A stretch of 47,439 nt of DNA from Cytophagales bacterium Alg240-R148 (GTDB lineage: Bacteria; Bacteroidota; Bacteroidia; Cytophagales; Cyclobacteriaceae): positions 1-47,439 of the forward strand of contig LS999830.1 in assembly GCA_900537185.1 (NCBI GenBank). Direction: 5' to 3'. This document shows, piece after piece, positions 39,023-47,439 of this stretch. Positions within the stretch are counted from its first letter, which is position 1, and every line of letters begins with the position of its first letter. The notes beneath the pieces are model-generated. The model was given only the letters and a program-made list of their open reading frames with translations. It made no database searches and was not told where the DNA came from. The position numbers and the translations under genes are program-made.

Positions 39023-40099
39023 TTAGTTTTTAACAATTTCATATAAAAATGTAGTACCCAACTTTCCTTTAAGCGCCACGTCGGATTTTGGATTAAAACT
39101 AAACTTCTTGCTGGGTTGTACGGCTTGAACCAAAGTTTGAGAAGCCAGTAAAGGTGCGTTAAGGGTGTTGCAGCAACCTTGAATTCGAGCAGCCGTGTTC
39201 AAAACATCTCCGTGGTAGGCTATTTCTTTTTTGATAATGCCTACCTCAGTGACGGTGGCTTCTCCTAAATGAACACCAGCTTTGAATTCTGGTTGTACCT
39301 GATAATTGCGGAGGTACTGTTCTTTTTTTGAGACCAGTAATTGGGCATAATCAAAGTACAAATCGAAACTTTTCTGAATGGGATCGTTGGTTTTTAGAGG
39401 CCAGCTTAAAACCACTTCATCTCCAACAAATTGGTATACTTCAGCGTCGTGTCGGACAATTACTTCATTTAAATCAAAAAAGCAATCTTGTATCAACGCA
39501 CTGTACTTCAAATGCCCAATTTTTTCAGCAATGGTGGTAGAAGCTTTTAAATCTAAAAACATAAACATGCGGCGCTCTACTTTGGGTTGGTGGTATTTGC
39601 CAATTAGCATGTTGTAGAATACACCAGGACCGAATTTTTGATTTACAATTTTGATAATATTCAATAGAACGACTACCAAAAAAAAGTAAACAAAAAAGGT
39701 CCTGTAAAAAGGTCGGATTACCAAGTCCATGATGGCCGGCGTATTGATATCGACTATTGTGATTAGATCCACACTATTGGTTATTAAAAACATTAAAACC
39801 ACAAAGGAGGTAAAATAAAAACCAGTTTTAAAAATGATAATTTTCCAATATGGCCAACGGGTCATGTGGGTTGAATTAAAAACCAATTCAGAAATACCAT
39901 ACAACAAACCGGCAAATACACTGACCATTATTTTTATCAATAATAATTTCCTGAAAAATAGGGAACTTTCTTCTATGTCGTTGATCGCAGAAGGGGCACC
40001 GTGGTTCCGCAAAAAATCATACAACATAAACGCCTCCATCCAAACTAATATGTATTTGCCAATAGTACTTAGCGCTTCTTTTAACTTGGTATTTGTCAT
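39023..40099 (-). CDS. membrane-anchored class III nucleotidyl cyclase
   Basis: 358 residues. Four membrane helices lie at about 13-30, 50-70, 84-105 and 128-150. The C-terminal class III cyclase domain follows (about 170-345): MFMFLDLKASTTIAEKIGHL gives the first metal Asp and FVGDEVVLSWPL the second, then GEATVTEVGIIKKEIAYHGD and LNTAARIQ. These are the usual catalytic sections for making cAMP (or cGMP) from ATP (GTP). Whether purine-selecting residues favour ATP cannot be told safely by eye. The gene converges with the permease and diverges from the thioredoxin gene. Confidence 0.88.
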   Translation of the reverse strand: MTNTKLKEALSTIGKYILVWMEAFMLYDFLRNHGAPSAINDIEESSLFFRKLLLIKIMVSVFAGLLYGISELVFNSTHMTRWPYWKIIIFKTGFYFTSFVVLMFLITNSVDLITIVDINTPAIMDLVIRPFYRTFFVYFFLVVVLLNIIKIVNQKFGPGVFYNMLIGKYHQPKVERRMFMFLDLKASTTIAEKIGHLKYSALIQDCFFDLNEVIVRHDAEVYQFVGDEVVLSWPLKTNDPIQKSFDLYFDYAQLLVSKKEQYLRNYQVQPEFKAGVHLGEATVTEVGIIKKEIAYHGDVLNTAARIQGCCNTLNAPLLASQTLVQAVQPSKKFSFNPKSDVALKGKLGTTFLYEIVKN

Positions 40100-40293
40100 A
40101 CAGCTAATTTAAAAAGATATTGTAATTAACCACAGGATAAAGGAGATCCAATTGCAATCCAATGGTGCAATGCGGCTAGCCCGTTATGAACGTTATAAAA
40201 TTTCTTTATTTCTAAATAGAGAGTTTAGATCATTTACTTTGTTCATAGACCGATGCAAATGCGTTTATTTGTATAAATTAAAAGATCAAAGTT

Positions 40294-40611
40294 ATGGCAG
40301 TAGAAGTATTAAACGATGAAAATTTTGGCAGCACCCTTAAAAATTCTAATAAGTCAGTTGTAAAATACATGGCTGGATGGTGTGGAAGTTGTAGGTTGTT
40401 TGCTCCTAAGTTTAAAAGAATGTCAGAAGATGCACAATTCGAAAACATTAATTTTTACGATGTAGATGCCGAAAAAAGCCCAGAGGCAAGAAAAGTAGCA
40501 GGCGTTACAACCCTACCATTTTTTGCCATTTTTGAAGGGGATAAATTGGTAGACAGTGTTTCTTCTGCCAAGGAAGAAAAAGTTGTGGAACTCTTAGAAA
40601 AACTTAAGTAA
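40294..40611 (+). CDS. thioredoxin-family protein
   Basis: 105 residues, normal for a single thioredoxin domain. Active site W29-C30-G31-S32-C33 (WCGSC instead of WCGPC) and cis-Pro loop TTLPFFAIF (about 74-82). It is cytoplasmic, without signal peptide. The Ser in place of Pro in the CxxC should make the disulfide more oxidising. One base separates it from the DUF6952-like gene, so they form an operon closed by the terminator at 40883. Confidence 0.92.
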   Translation: MAVEVLNDENFGSTLKNSNKSVVKYMAGWCGSCRLFAPKFKRMSEDAQFENINFYDVDAEKSPEARKVAGVTTLPFFAIFEGDKLVDSVSSAKEEKVVELLEKLK

Positions 40612-40612
40612 T

Positions 40613-40852
40613 ATGAAGATTCCAGTTATAAAAAAGCTAGTAGAAACCTATACAATAGAAGCGTTACAAGCAGCCGAAGCAGCTTTGTTGGAAGAGCAAG
40701 AGCCGGCAATTGAAATAGAAGGAGAAGATGAAGGAGAAAAGTTAACGCATGCTTTTGCAGCTGCCTTTATATTAAATGAAATGGCGGAGGGCAAAGATTT
40801 TAAAACTGCGCTGCGCACTTACACCCAAAAAGTAAGAGGTTCGATCAGCTAA
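40613..40852 (+). CDS. DUF6952-like small protein
   Basis: 79 residues, acidic, all helical: MKIPVIKKLVETYTIEALQA, EGEDEGEKLTHAFAAAFIL, and AEGKDFKTALRTYTQKVR. In Bacteroidota a gene of this type follows a thioredoxin/peroxiredoxin gene, and the resemblance to DUF6952 is recalled, not computed. It starts 1 bp after the thioredoxin stop. A helper role in the thioredoxin system is possible. Confidence 0.6.
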   Translation: MKIPVIKKLVETYTIEALQAAEAALLEEQEPAIEIEGEDEGEKLTHAFAAAFILNEMAEGKDFKTALRTYTQKVRGSIS

Positions 40853-40882
40853 CGTAGGATTTATATTGTTAAAAATGTATAC

Positions 40883-40909
40883 AAAAAGAACGGTTTTACC
40901 GTTCTTTTT
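40883..40909 (+). terminator. Rho-independent terminator of the thioredoxin operon
   Basis: AAAAAGAACGGT and ACCGTTCTTTTT form a perfect 12-bp stem around TTT, with the T-run in the right arm. It lies 30 bp after the DUF6952-like stop. It also rules out a start at 40866 for the following gene. Confidence 0.85.
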
Positions 40910-40922
40910 GTATTATTGGAGT

Positions 40923-41603
40923 ATGAGAATTTTTATCAGCGTATGTTTATTTTTGCTGTGGGGGTGTAGTAGTTCGCTGCCCGAAAACCCCGATGGTCGG
41001 TTGGGTACGTCTTTCTTTCCTTTAAAAACAGGGTTTTATCAACTGTATGAGATAGAACAACGAGAATATAAATTGAATGGAGAAGTAGTGGACTCCGTAT
41101 ATCAAATGAAACATTTGGTGGTAGACTCCTTTCAAAACCAAAATGGGGACTATACATTTTTTATTCATAGATACTTAAAAGTACAGGAGGAATGGGCGTT
41201 TTTATCCACATGGTCCGCAATAAAAAGACCCGTGAACGTATTGCTTTACGAAGAGAGTACACCCTATGTGAAACTGGCTTTTCCTTTTGCACTCCGCAAA
41301 CAATGGAATGGGAATGCTTCCAATACCTTGGACGATGAACAGTATACCATAGACAGTTTGCAACAAGTTTTTGAATACAAAGGAAGGAGTTTCGAAAATA
41401 CCACCACAGTGCTGCAAGCCAATATAGACGACAACATCTTATTTAAAGATTATAGAGCTGAAATTTATGCAGAAAACAAAGGGATGGTGTACAAAGAGTT
41501 GGAACAATTAGAATACTGTTCGGACCCCGATTGCCTTGGGCAATTGATTATAATTAGTGGCATAGTTAAAAAACAAATTCTTATAGAAAGTGGGTTCGAA
41601 TAA
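40923..41603 (+). CDS. lipoprotein of unknown function
   Basis: 226 residues from the ATG at 40923. MRIFISVCLFLLWGC is a lipoprotein signal with Cys15; the longer frame from 40866 would cross a terminator. The mature protein has beta-rich sections (RLGTSFFPLKTGFYQLYEIE, DYTFFIHRYLKVQEEWAFLS) and Cys residues near the end (CSDPDCLGQL). Layout and size resemble Bacteroidota outer-membrane-attached lipoproteins without known role. The next gene starts 14 bp before this stop codon, so they are translated as a pair. Confidence 0.7.
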   Translation: MRIFISVCLFLLWGCSSSLPENPDGRLGTSFFPLKTGFYQLYEIEQREYKLNGEVVDSVYQMKHLVVDSFQNQNGDYTFFIHRYLKVQEEWAFLSTWSAIKRPVNVLLYEESTPYVKLAFPFALRKQWNGNASNTLDDEQYTIDSLQQVFEYKGRSFENTTTVLQANIDDNILFKDYRAEIYAENKGMVYKELEQLEYCSDPDCLGQLIIISGIVKKQILIESGFE

Positions 41604-43179
41604 ATACATTTTTACACTCCTTTTATCTATATTATTTGCTCCAGCTTGGGCGCAGGTCAATCGGTATGTCGTACATCTGAGTGATAAAAATAATTCACCT
41701 TACTCTGTAGATGCTCCTTTGGTTTATTTGTCTCCAGCGGCAATTGACAGAAGAGAAAAGCCAATTGCAACAGAAGATTTGCCAGTCAACCCCAGTTATA
41801 TCAACCAAATTACGGATCTAGGGACAACCTACCTATACCAAAGCCGTTGGTTTAATTTGATTTTAATAGAAAGTACAGAAGCAAAAATCACTGAGGTTTT
41901 GGGCCTTCCTTTTGTGGTTGCCGCAGAAGAAGTAGCTTTAGGCCCGAACCCGGGAAGAAAAGAAGATAAACTGGATGTACTCGGTACAGAAGAAGCATCG
42001 GATGCTCAGAATTACATGATTGGTACCGATTGGTTGCAATCAGAAGGAATCACTGGGGAGGGAGTAAAAATAGCGTTTTTGGATGCAGGGTTTAGAGGTA
42101 TCAACAGCGTTGCAGGTTTTGAATACTTAAGAAACAACCAATTAATTCGACATACTTACAATTTTGTACACCAGCAAGAGAATGTGGACGGGTACAGTGA
42201 CCATGGTACCAAAGTAGTATCGACTGTATCTGGTTTAGAATCCATGACCTACCAAGGCAGCGCCATCGACGCAGCAGTTTATTTGTATGTAACGGAAGAT
42301 GTGAGCAGCGAACAAAGGGTGGAAGAATATTATTGGTTGTTTGGTGCGGAAATGGCAGACAGTGCTGGTGTAGATATAATAAGCAGTTCTTTGGGGTACA
42401 ATACTTTTGATAATCCAAGCCACGATTACACACCGGACGACCTCGATGGTAATACAACTGTAATCACCAAGGCGGCCGACAAAGCTTTTGAAAAGGGTTT
42501 GGTTGTTATTACCTCTGCTGGGAACTCCGGAAATCAGAGTTGGAGGACGCTAACCGCTCCTGCCGATGGGGTTAACGTACTTACAGTTGGGTCGGTGACA
42601 GCACAAGGAGTGAGAAGCAGCTTTAGTTCCTTTGGCCCGTCGACAGATGGGAGAGTAAAACCCGATGTGATGGCTATGGGAAGTGGTGTTATGGTTTTTA
42701 ATGGGGTTGGTAATTTGGTAGGGAGCAATGGGACTTCCCTGGCCGCACCTCAAGTTGCCGGCATTGTAGCTGGTCTTATGGGAGAATACCCCTCTCTTAC
42801 CAACAAAGAAATAATTGAACTTATCCGTTTCACAGCATCCAACTACGACCAACCCAACGAAGCAATTGGTTATGGGATTGCCAATATTGAAAGGGCCATG
42901 TTATTACTGGGCAATGAAGAACAAGAATTGCCAGTATTGATATATCCGAATCCAACCCTAGATTTTGTGGAACTGAAGTTCAAAGATCCAATTGAAAACC
43001 CAACCTTTGCTTTGAAAATATATTCTACAGAAGGCAGGTTGCTGCGCGAATTAGAACATGCCGTAAGTTGGTCTACCAACCCAATGCGCATAGATTTTAA
43101 TAGTTTTCCAGTTGGTGTCTACCTGATGCAAATAATATCAGGAAATGAAATTACCAAATTGAAGGTGATAAAGCAGTAA
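41590..43179 (+). CDS. secreted subtilisin-like protease (S8) with T9SS sorting tail
   Basis: 529 residues from a GTG start that overlaps the lipoprotein stop. A signal peptide is present (about 5-21, FTLLLSILFAPAWAQ). Complete triad: Asp in KIAFLDAGFRG (about 163), His in SDHGTKVVS (about 203) and Ser in GTSLAAPQVAG (about 380); the oxyanion Asn is in TSAGNSG. The C-terminal 80 residues from PVLIYPNPTLDFVEL end in GVYLMQIISGNEITKLKVIK, a type A T9SS sorting domain. It should be exported across the outer membrane and attached or released. The pair with the lipoprotein gene upstream suggests a common task. Confidence 0.9.
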   Translation: MGSNKYIFTLLLSILFAPAWAQVNRYVVHLSDKNNSPYSVDAPLVYLSPAAIDRREKPIATEDLPVNPSYINQITDLGTTYLYQSRWFNLILIESTEAKITEVLGLPFVVAAEEVALGPNPGRKEDKLDVLGTEEASDAQNYMIGTDWLQSEGITGEGVKIAFLDAGFRGINSVAGFEYLRNNQLIRHTYNFVHQQENVDGYSDHGTKVVSTVSGLESMTYQGSAIDAAVYLYVTEDVSSEQRVEEYYWLFGAEMADSAGVDIISSSLGYNTFDNPSHDYTPDDLDGNTTVITKAADKAFEKGLVVITSAGNSGNQSWRTLTAPADGVNVLTVGSVTAQGVRSSFSSFGPSTDGRVKPDVMAMGSGVMVFNGVGNLVGSNGTSLAAPQVAGIVAGLMGEYPSLTNKEIIELIRFTASNYDQPNEAIGYGIANIERAMLLLGNEEQELPVLIYPNPTLDFVELKFKDPIENPTFALKIYSTEGRLLRELEHAVSWSTNPMRIDFNSFPVGVYLMQIISGNEITKLKVIKQ

Positions 43180-43192
43180 TATTATATCTTTG
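43159..43192 (+). promoter_or_regulatory. promoter of the rpe operon
   Basis: TATCTTTG at 43185-43192 fits the -7 TAnnTTTG element, and TTG at 43159-43161 can be the -33 element at a 23-bp distance, the long end of the accepted range. The start codon follows 23 bp after the -7 element. Confidence 0.5.
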
Positions 43193-43215
43193 CCCTTTAT
43201 TTAACTTACACCGAA

Positions 43216-43866
43216 ATGAAACCAGTAATTGCACCATCTATTTTAGCGGCAGATTTTGCCAATATTCAAAGAGATGTAGAAATGTTAAATGCCAGCGAGG
43301 CAGATTTAATTCATGTTGACATCATGGATGGTATTTTTGTTCCCAATATTTCTTTTGGCATTCCTGTTACGGAGGCTATCCACAGACATGCTGAAAAACC
43401 ATTGGATGTTCATTTAATGATTGAAAAGCCAGAAAACTATGTGGAGGCATTTAAAAATGCTGGAGCAGAATATATTTCTGTTCACATTGAAGCTTGCGAA
43501 CATTTGCATAGAAACCTGCAGCAAATAAGAGCACTTGGGTGCAAAGCAGGAGTTGCTATAAACCCACATACTTCCGTAGGTTTGTTAGAAGATGTAGTAT
43601 CGGAAGCTGATTTTTTTGTTTTAATGTCTGTAAACCCCGGCTTTGGAGGCCAAAAGTTTATTGAAAATACGTATAGAAAAGTAGAAAAATTGAAGAATAT
43701 GATTGTTCAATCGCATTCAGATGCGAAAATTGAAATTGATGGTGGTGTTACTTCATCCAATGCCAGACAGCTTTTGGATGCAGGAGCCGACATGTTGGTG
43801 GCAGGGAGCTTCGTCTTTAAATCTGAAAATCCAATAGAGACAATAGCGGATCTAAAATCCATCTAA
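43216..43866 (+). CDS. rpe: ribulose-phosphate 3-epimerase
   Basis: 216 residues, normal length. It converts D-ribulose 5-phosphate to D-xylulose 5-phosphate in the pentose phosphate pathway. Residues to note: APSILAADF (Asp13), metal ligands His33 and Asp35 in HVDIMDG, His66 in DVHLMI, NPGFGGQKFI (phosphate loop) and Asp175 in EIDGGV. TIM barrel; cytoplasmic. It is the first gene of the operon; the TonB receptor gene starts 5 bp downstream. Confidence 0.96.
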   Translation: MKPVIAPSILAADFANIQRDVEMLNASEADLIHVDIMDGIFVPNISFGIPVTEAIHRHAEKPLDVHLMIEKPENYVEAFKNAGAEYISVHIEACEHLHRNLQQIRALGCKAGVAINPHTSVGLLEDVVSEADFFVLMSVNPGFGGQKFIENTYRKVEKLKNMIVQSHSDAKIEIDGGVTSSNARQLLDAGADMLVAGSFVFKSENPIETIADLKSI

Positions 43867-43871
43867 AGATT

Positions 43872-46241
43872 ATGCCAAAACTGATATTTTTTGTAGCCTT
43901 ATTTTTTGTAGGAATATGCCACGCACAAGAGGTAGTGGTACGGGGTACAATTACCAATGAATCAGGAGAGGCAATTGAAAATGTAAATATTTTAATTGCC
44001 GGAACAAGGGTTGGGACTTCCACCTCTAGTTCCGGTACTTTTGCTATTCCCTGGCCGGAGGGAGTGGAGCAAATAACCTTACAATTCAGCCATTTGTCTT
44101 ATCTGGACAATAGTGTTGTTTTGGCTGCCTACGAAGAACCACTTCAAGTGGTGATGATCAATTCCCAAACCATTCTAAAAGGAGTAGAGGTGCAAGGAGC
44201 CGAAGCGGGTGGAGATATGCCATCTGTTCAAAGAATAGATCCAAAACGATTGGATAATTTGCCCGTTCCTTTTAATGACTTTAACAGCATTTTGGCCTCC
44301 ATGCCTGGCGTAGTAATGAACAACGAACTTTCCTCTACCTACTCGGTTAGGGGAGGGAGTTACGATGAAAACATGGTCTTGGTGAATGGCATACCAGTTT
44401 ACAGGCCTTTTTTAGTAAGCAACGGACAACAAGAAGGTCTAAGTTTTGTGAACCCCCAAATGACCTCGGAAGTTACGTTTTCAACCGGAGGATGGGATGC
44501 TTCTTTTGGAGATAAAATGTCATCGGTTCTCAATGTCCAATACAAAGAACCTGCCTCGTTTGGCGGGGCTGCTCAACTGGGCCTTTTAGGTGGTTTTATT
44601 CAATTAGAAGGAGCTAGCAAAGACCAACGTTTCACCTGGCTGACTGGTTTTAGGCACAAGAGAGCAGGATATTTATTAAAAACATTGGAGACAAAAGGTT
44701 CGTACAAACCAAAATTTTCCGATTGGCAAAATTACTTTAATGTCAAGTTAGGAAAAGAAAATGACGCGGGCCGATACAAAACCAATCTTGGTATTTTGGC
44801 TTCTTATGCACGCAATAGATACCAGGTGGTTCCTGAATCTAGAGAAACTGAATTTGGAACATTCAACCAGGCCTTAAAGTTTTTTGTAGCTTTTGAAGGG
44901 CAAGAACAACTGCAATACGATACCTACCAGGCCGGGTTAAATTTAGAGCATTATTTTGCGCCAACTTTTAAAACCAATTTTATTGTCTCCACGGTTCAAT
45001 CCCGCGAACGTGAAGTGAAAGATGTGGAAGCGGCCTATTTGCTGTGTGAATTGGATAAAGATATTAATTCCAACACCTTCAATGAATGTTTGGTGGAAAG
45101 AGGAGCAGGAGTGAATTATGATTACTCCAGAAATTTTTTAGAATCAGCTCTAAACTCTGTAGAGTTAAAAAATGAAATTTCTTTAATAAATGGAGGGCAA
45201 ATTAAGTTTGGTGTAGGAGTTAACAGTTATAATATCGATGATGACATCAACGAATATACCTATGTCGATTCAGCGGAATACACCACCAGTATCCGTTTTA
45301 TAAAATCTAAAAATACGGTAAACCACCAAGTTGTGCATGGGCATTTTTCTTTAAAAAAGCGGGTGGGCAATGGTCTGGTGGTTACAGCTGGATTAAGAGG
45401 AGTTTTCTGGGATATCAGCGAAGAATTTGTTGTAGAACCCAAGGTGCAGCTGGCCTACATGCCTTTAAACTGGAACCGTAAAATGACTTTCAAAGCTGCC
45501 GCTGGAACCTACCACCAGGCTCCGGTTTACCGAGAAATGAGAACGCCTACAGGAGCGGTAAACCGGAACATAAAAATGCAAAAGGCTACCCATTTTATTT
45601 TGGGAATGGATAGAAACCTCAAAATATGGGACAGAGACTTTAAATGGTTTGCGGAAGGTTACTATAAAAAAATAGACAACCTTATACCGTACGACGTTGA
45701 CAATGTACGCCTGCGGTATTATGGAGACAACCTAGGTACGGGGCAAGCCTATGGAATTGATACCCGTTTAAGTGGAGAATTCATAAAAGGTGCAGAATCT
45801 TGGTTCAGTTTGAGTTATCTTTCTGCTAAAGAGGATGTTAATTTTGATGAAAAAGGATATATTAGAAGGCCTACCGACCAACGGGTGAGTATGGCAATCT
45901 TTTTTGAAGACCACATGCCCAATGCTCCAAGTTTGCGGGTGAATGTCAGTGCTATTATTGGTACAGGGTTGCCATTTGGCCCTCCTGGTGATCCAAATAA
46001 TAGAAATGCGCTGAATGGAGAGCTATACAGGAGGGTGGACATAGGCTTTTTAAAAGTGTTTAATATGGAAAAAAGCAAACGCATTGACCAGCTCATGTTT
46101 GGACTTGAAGTGCTGAACATTTTAGGGGTTTCGAACGTTATTTCTTATTCGTGGATTGAAGATTATAGAAACAACCAATATGCAGTGCCAAATGATTTGT
46201 CGGCAAGGTTTTTGAATGCCAAGTTAACAGCTTACTTTTAA
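43872..46241 (+). CDS. TonB-dependent outer-membrane receptor
   Basis: 789 residues with a signal peptide (about 1-18). An N-terminal carboxypeptidase-regulatory-like beta domain (about 22-100, VVRGTITNESGEAIENVNIL) precedes the plug (about 120-230, with the SVRGGSYDENMVLVNGIPVY section). The barrel runs to the final aromatic residue (KLTAYF), which is needed for outer-membrane insertion. This plan is the SusC-like family of Bacteroidota; no SusD partner follows. The ligand is unknown; TonB energy comes through the inner membrane. Confidence 0.9.
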   Translation: MPKLIFFVALFFVGICHAQEVVVRGTITNESGEAIENVNILIAGTRVGTSTSSSGTFAIPWPEGVEQITLQFSHLSYLDNSVVLAAYEEPLQVVMINSQTILKGVEVQGAEAGGDMPSVQRIDPKRLDNLPVPFNDFNSILASMPGVVMNNELSSTYSVRGGSYDENMVLVNGIPVYRPFLVSNGQQEGLSFVNPQMTSEVTFSTGGWDASFGDKMSSVLNVQYKEPASFGGAAQLGLLGGFIQLEGASKDQRFTWLTGFRHKRAGYLLKTLETKGSYKPKFSDWQNYFNVKLGKENDAGRYKTNLGILASYARNRYQVVPESRETEFGTFNQALKFFVAFEGQEQLQYDTYQAGLNLEHYFAPTFKTNFIVSTVQSREREVKDVEAAYLLCELDKDINSNTFNECLVERGAGVNYDYSRNFLESALNSVELKNEISLINGGQIKFGVGVNSYNIDDDINEYTYVDSAEYTTSIRFIKSKNTVNHQVVHGHFSLKKRVGNGLVVTAGLRGVFWDISEEFVVEPKVQLAYMPLNWNRKMTFKAAAGTYHQAPVYREMRTPTGAVNRNIKMQKATHFILGMDRNLKIWDRDFKWFAEGYYKKIDNLIPYDVDNVRLRYYGDNLGTGQAYGIDTRLSGEFIKGAESWFSLSYLSAKEDVNFDEKGYIRRPTDQRVSMAIFFEDHMPNAPSLRVNVSAIIGTGLPFGPPGDPNNRNALNGELYRRVDIGFLKVFNMEKSKRIDQLMFGLEVLNILGVSNVISYSWIEDYRNNQYAVPNDLSARFLNAKLTAYF

Positions 46242-46257
46242 TGTAAAAATTCATAAA

Positions 46258-46839
46258 ATGAGAACTTTAATTATTTTGTTTTTGGGGGCTTCGCTACTGC
46301 TGCAGTCTTCTTGTGCTAGAAAAGTGTCCAGAGTAGATCCGGACCAACAAATTGACTTATCTGGAAGGTGGAATGACAGTGACTCTAGAGCAGTGGCTGC
46401 AAAATTGGTGTCGGATTTTCTTTCGAGTTCAAGGTATAGAGAGTTCGCTGAAAAAAAAGGAAGCAGACCGGTTATAGTGGTAGGCCACATTCAAAATAAG
46501 ACATCCGAGCACATCGATGCAGATAATTTTGTAAAAAAGTTTGAGATGGAAATATTCAATTCTGGCTTGGCAGATATTGTAGAAAGTAGTGCTTTTAGAG
46601 ATAAATTGAGAGAAGAAAGAGTAGAGCAACAAGAGTTTTCAGACCCTGCCACGGCAGCCAAATGGGGCAAAGAAATTGGAGCGGATTTGATTTTATTCGG
46701 CACGATTACTTCAGAAACAGACGAATATAAAAAAGAGAAAGTAGCCAATTACATTACAACTTTGTTTTTAACTGACATGGAAACTGCCAAACGCGTTTGG
46801 TTTGGGCAAGAGGAGATTAAAAAATACGTTAAAAACTAG
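46258..46839 (+). CDS. LpoB-like lipoprotein (penicillin-binding protein activator)
   Basis: 193 residues. A lipoprotein signal ends at Cys19 (LLLQSSC). The mature part has the LpoB pattern: SRAVAAKLVSDFLSS, RPVIVVGHIQNKTSEHID, EFSDPATAAKWGKEIGADLI and LFGTITSE. In Gammaproteobacteria LpoB activates PBP1b from the outer membrane; in Bacteroidota the partner is not proven. It lies 16 bp after the TonB receptor and is followed by a COG3014-like lipoprotein, an arrangement also known with LpoB in other bacteria. Confidence 0.82.
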   Translation: MRTLIILFLGASLLLQSSCARKVSRVDPDQQIDLSGRWNDSDSRAVAAKLVSDFLSSSRYREFAEKKGSRPVIVVGHIQNKTSEHIDADNFVKKFEMEIFNSGLADIVESSAFRDKLREERVEQQEFSDPATAAKWGKEIGADLILFGTITSETDEYKKEKVANYITTLFLTDMETAKRVWFGQEEIKKYVKN

Positions 46840-46847
46840 GTTGTTTG

Positions 46848-47439
46848 ATGTTGCGGTCCCTAAAAATTTTCTTGTTACTAATTGTATTCGTGGGATGTGC
46901 CACTTATTACGAAACAACGTTTAAATTTAATCAAGCATTTGAAGAGGGGGATTTGCAAACAGCGGAAGCTGCTTTGGATGGAATAAAAAAAAGTGAAACA
47001 GGAAAAGACAGGCTGTTGTTCTTTTTAAATAAAGGAACGGTATTGTCTCTCCAAGGCAAGTACGAAGAAAGCAATGCATATTTTGAAAAAGCCTATTTAT
47101 ATGGAGAAGATTATAGGGCAAAGGCTGGGCAGATAGCGGCTTCCATTTTAATCAATCCAATGGTGAAGGATTACCCTGGAGAAGACCATGAGCACTTAAT
47201 GCTTTTGTATTACAAAGCGCTCAATTATGTCAAAATGGAGCAGTATGAAGAAGCTTTGGTGGAGTGCAGGAGGATGAATATTCGACTGAACCGCCTTGGG
47301 GATAAATACAAATCGGATTTAAAACTAAAGAGGAATGCCTTTGTGAATAATTTGATGGGCATTATATACGACGCATCCAAAGATTACAACAACGCTTATA
47401 TTGCTTATAAAAATGCTTTTGACATATACGATAAAGAAT
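46848..47439 (+). CDS. COG3014-like TPR lipoprotein (3' end outside window)
   Basis: At least 197 residues, cut by the window edge. MLRSLKIFLLLIVFVGC is a lipoprotein signal with Cys17. TPR-like helix pairs follow: FKFNQAFEEGDLQTAEAALD, FFLNKGTVLSLQGKYEESNA and NLMGIIYDASKDYNNAYIAY. The combination of lipoprotein and TPR with an LpoB-like gene 8 bp upstream resembles COG3014 proteins. A role in the cell envelope is likely. The frame is open to the end of the window. Confidence 0.75.
   Translation, partial: MLRSLKIFLLLIVFVGCATYYETTFKFNQAFEEGDLQTAEAALDGIKKSETGKDRLLFFLNKGTVLSLQGKYEESNAYFEKAYLYGEDYRAKAGQIAASILINPMVKDYPGEDHEHLMLLYYKALNYVKMEQYEEALVECRRMNIRLNRLGDKYKSDLKLKRNAFVNNLMGIIYDASKDYNNAYIAYKNAFDIYDKE

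Noticed and set aside
40866-40922. Upstream start of the lipoprotein gene at 40866.
   Set aside because: It would translate through a Rho-independent terminator and hide a good lipoprotein signal.
1-47439. tRNA or rRNA genes.
   Set aside because: No cloverleaf with GGTTCGAATCC-like arms or rRNA segments was found by eye; the GGTTCGAGTCC-like stretch near 44-54 has no acceptor and anticodon arms around it.

Overview
The window looks like a chromosomal piece of a Bacteroidota bacterium, probably a marine-type Cytophagales/Flammeovirga relative. The phylum call rests on several signs. Two subtilases are secreted, and at least one has a type IX secretion sorting tail. There is a SusC-like TonB receptor and a Bacteroidota-type VLRF1 release-factor homologue. 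A thioredoxin is followed by a DUF6952-like gene. There are FtsX/MacB permeases ending in NPVxxLKDE, LytTR regulators, AT-rich DNA without clear Shine-Dalgarno sites, and promoters of the TTG/TAnnTTTG type. The genus is not determined.

Positions 1-18780 are an accessory region. Every believable gene in it lies on the minus strand. They are small, mostly orphan genes: a VOC/PhnB protein, WG-repeat protein, NTF2-like protein, 3-hydroxyacyl-CoA dehydrogenase, ion channel, DoxX plus intradiol dioxygenase, LytTR regulator, Imm30-like protein, lipoproteins and unknowns. The gaps hold imperfect hairpins ending in CAAC/GTTG-type boxes that resemble integron attC sites. They also hold four decayed copies of the 3' end of a tyrosine-recombinase gene (same strand as the genes), one further recombinase fragment with the Arg-box, and short group-II-intron-like elements without a reverse transcriptase, on the opposite strand and close to the 3' ends of genes. 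I read this as a cassette array of integron type, or one made by a related Xer-like recombinase, with recombinase and intron relics. This is inference.

Positions 18781-21180 are a gene-free field of degenerate repeats. It contains modules of about 325-370 bp, two 152-bp fold-back units with nested inverted repeats, and four copies of a 19-bp palindrome.

Positions 21247-25494 carry a damage-tolerance type operon: a second DNA polymerase III alpha subunit with a degenerate PHP domain, translationally coupled to a Y-family polymerase. A Bacteroidota promoter overlaps a perfect 14-bp palindrome in front of it.

Positions 25497-47439 look like ordinary core genome. They hold an FtsX-type permease, an M57-type metalloprotease divergent from a subtilase-like protein, a VLRF1 homologue, a HEAT protein, a CaCA antiporter, a LytS/LytR two-component pair followed by a second FtsX-type permease, a membrane nucleotidyl cyclase, a thioredoxin/DUF6952 operon, a lipoprotein, an active-looking T9SS subtilase, and an operon of rpe, a TonB receptor, an LpoB-like lipoprotein and a COG3014-like TPR lipoprotein that runs off the window.
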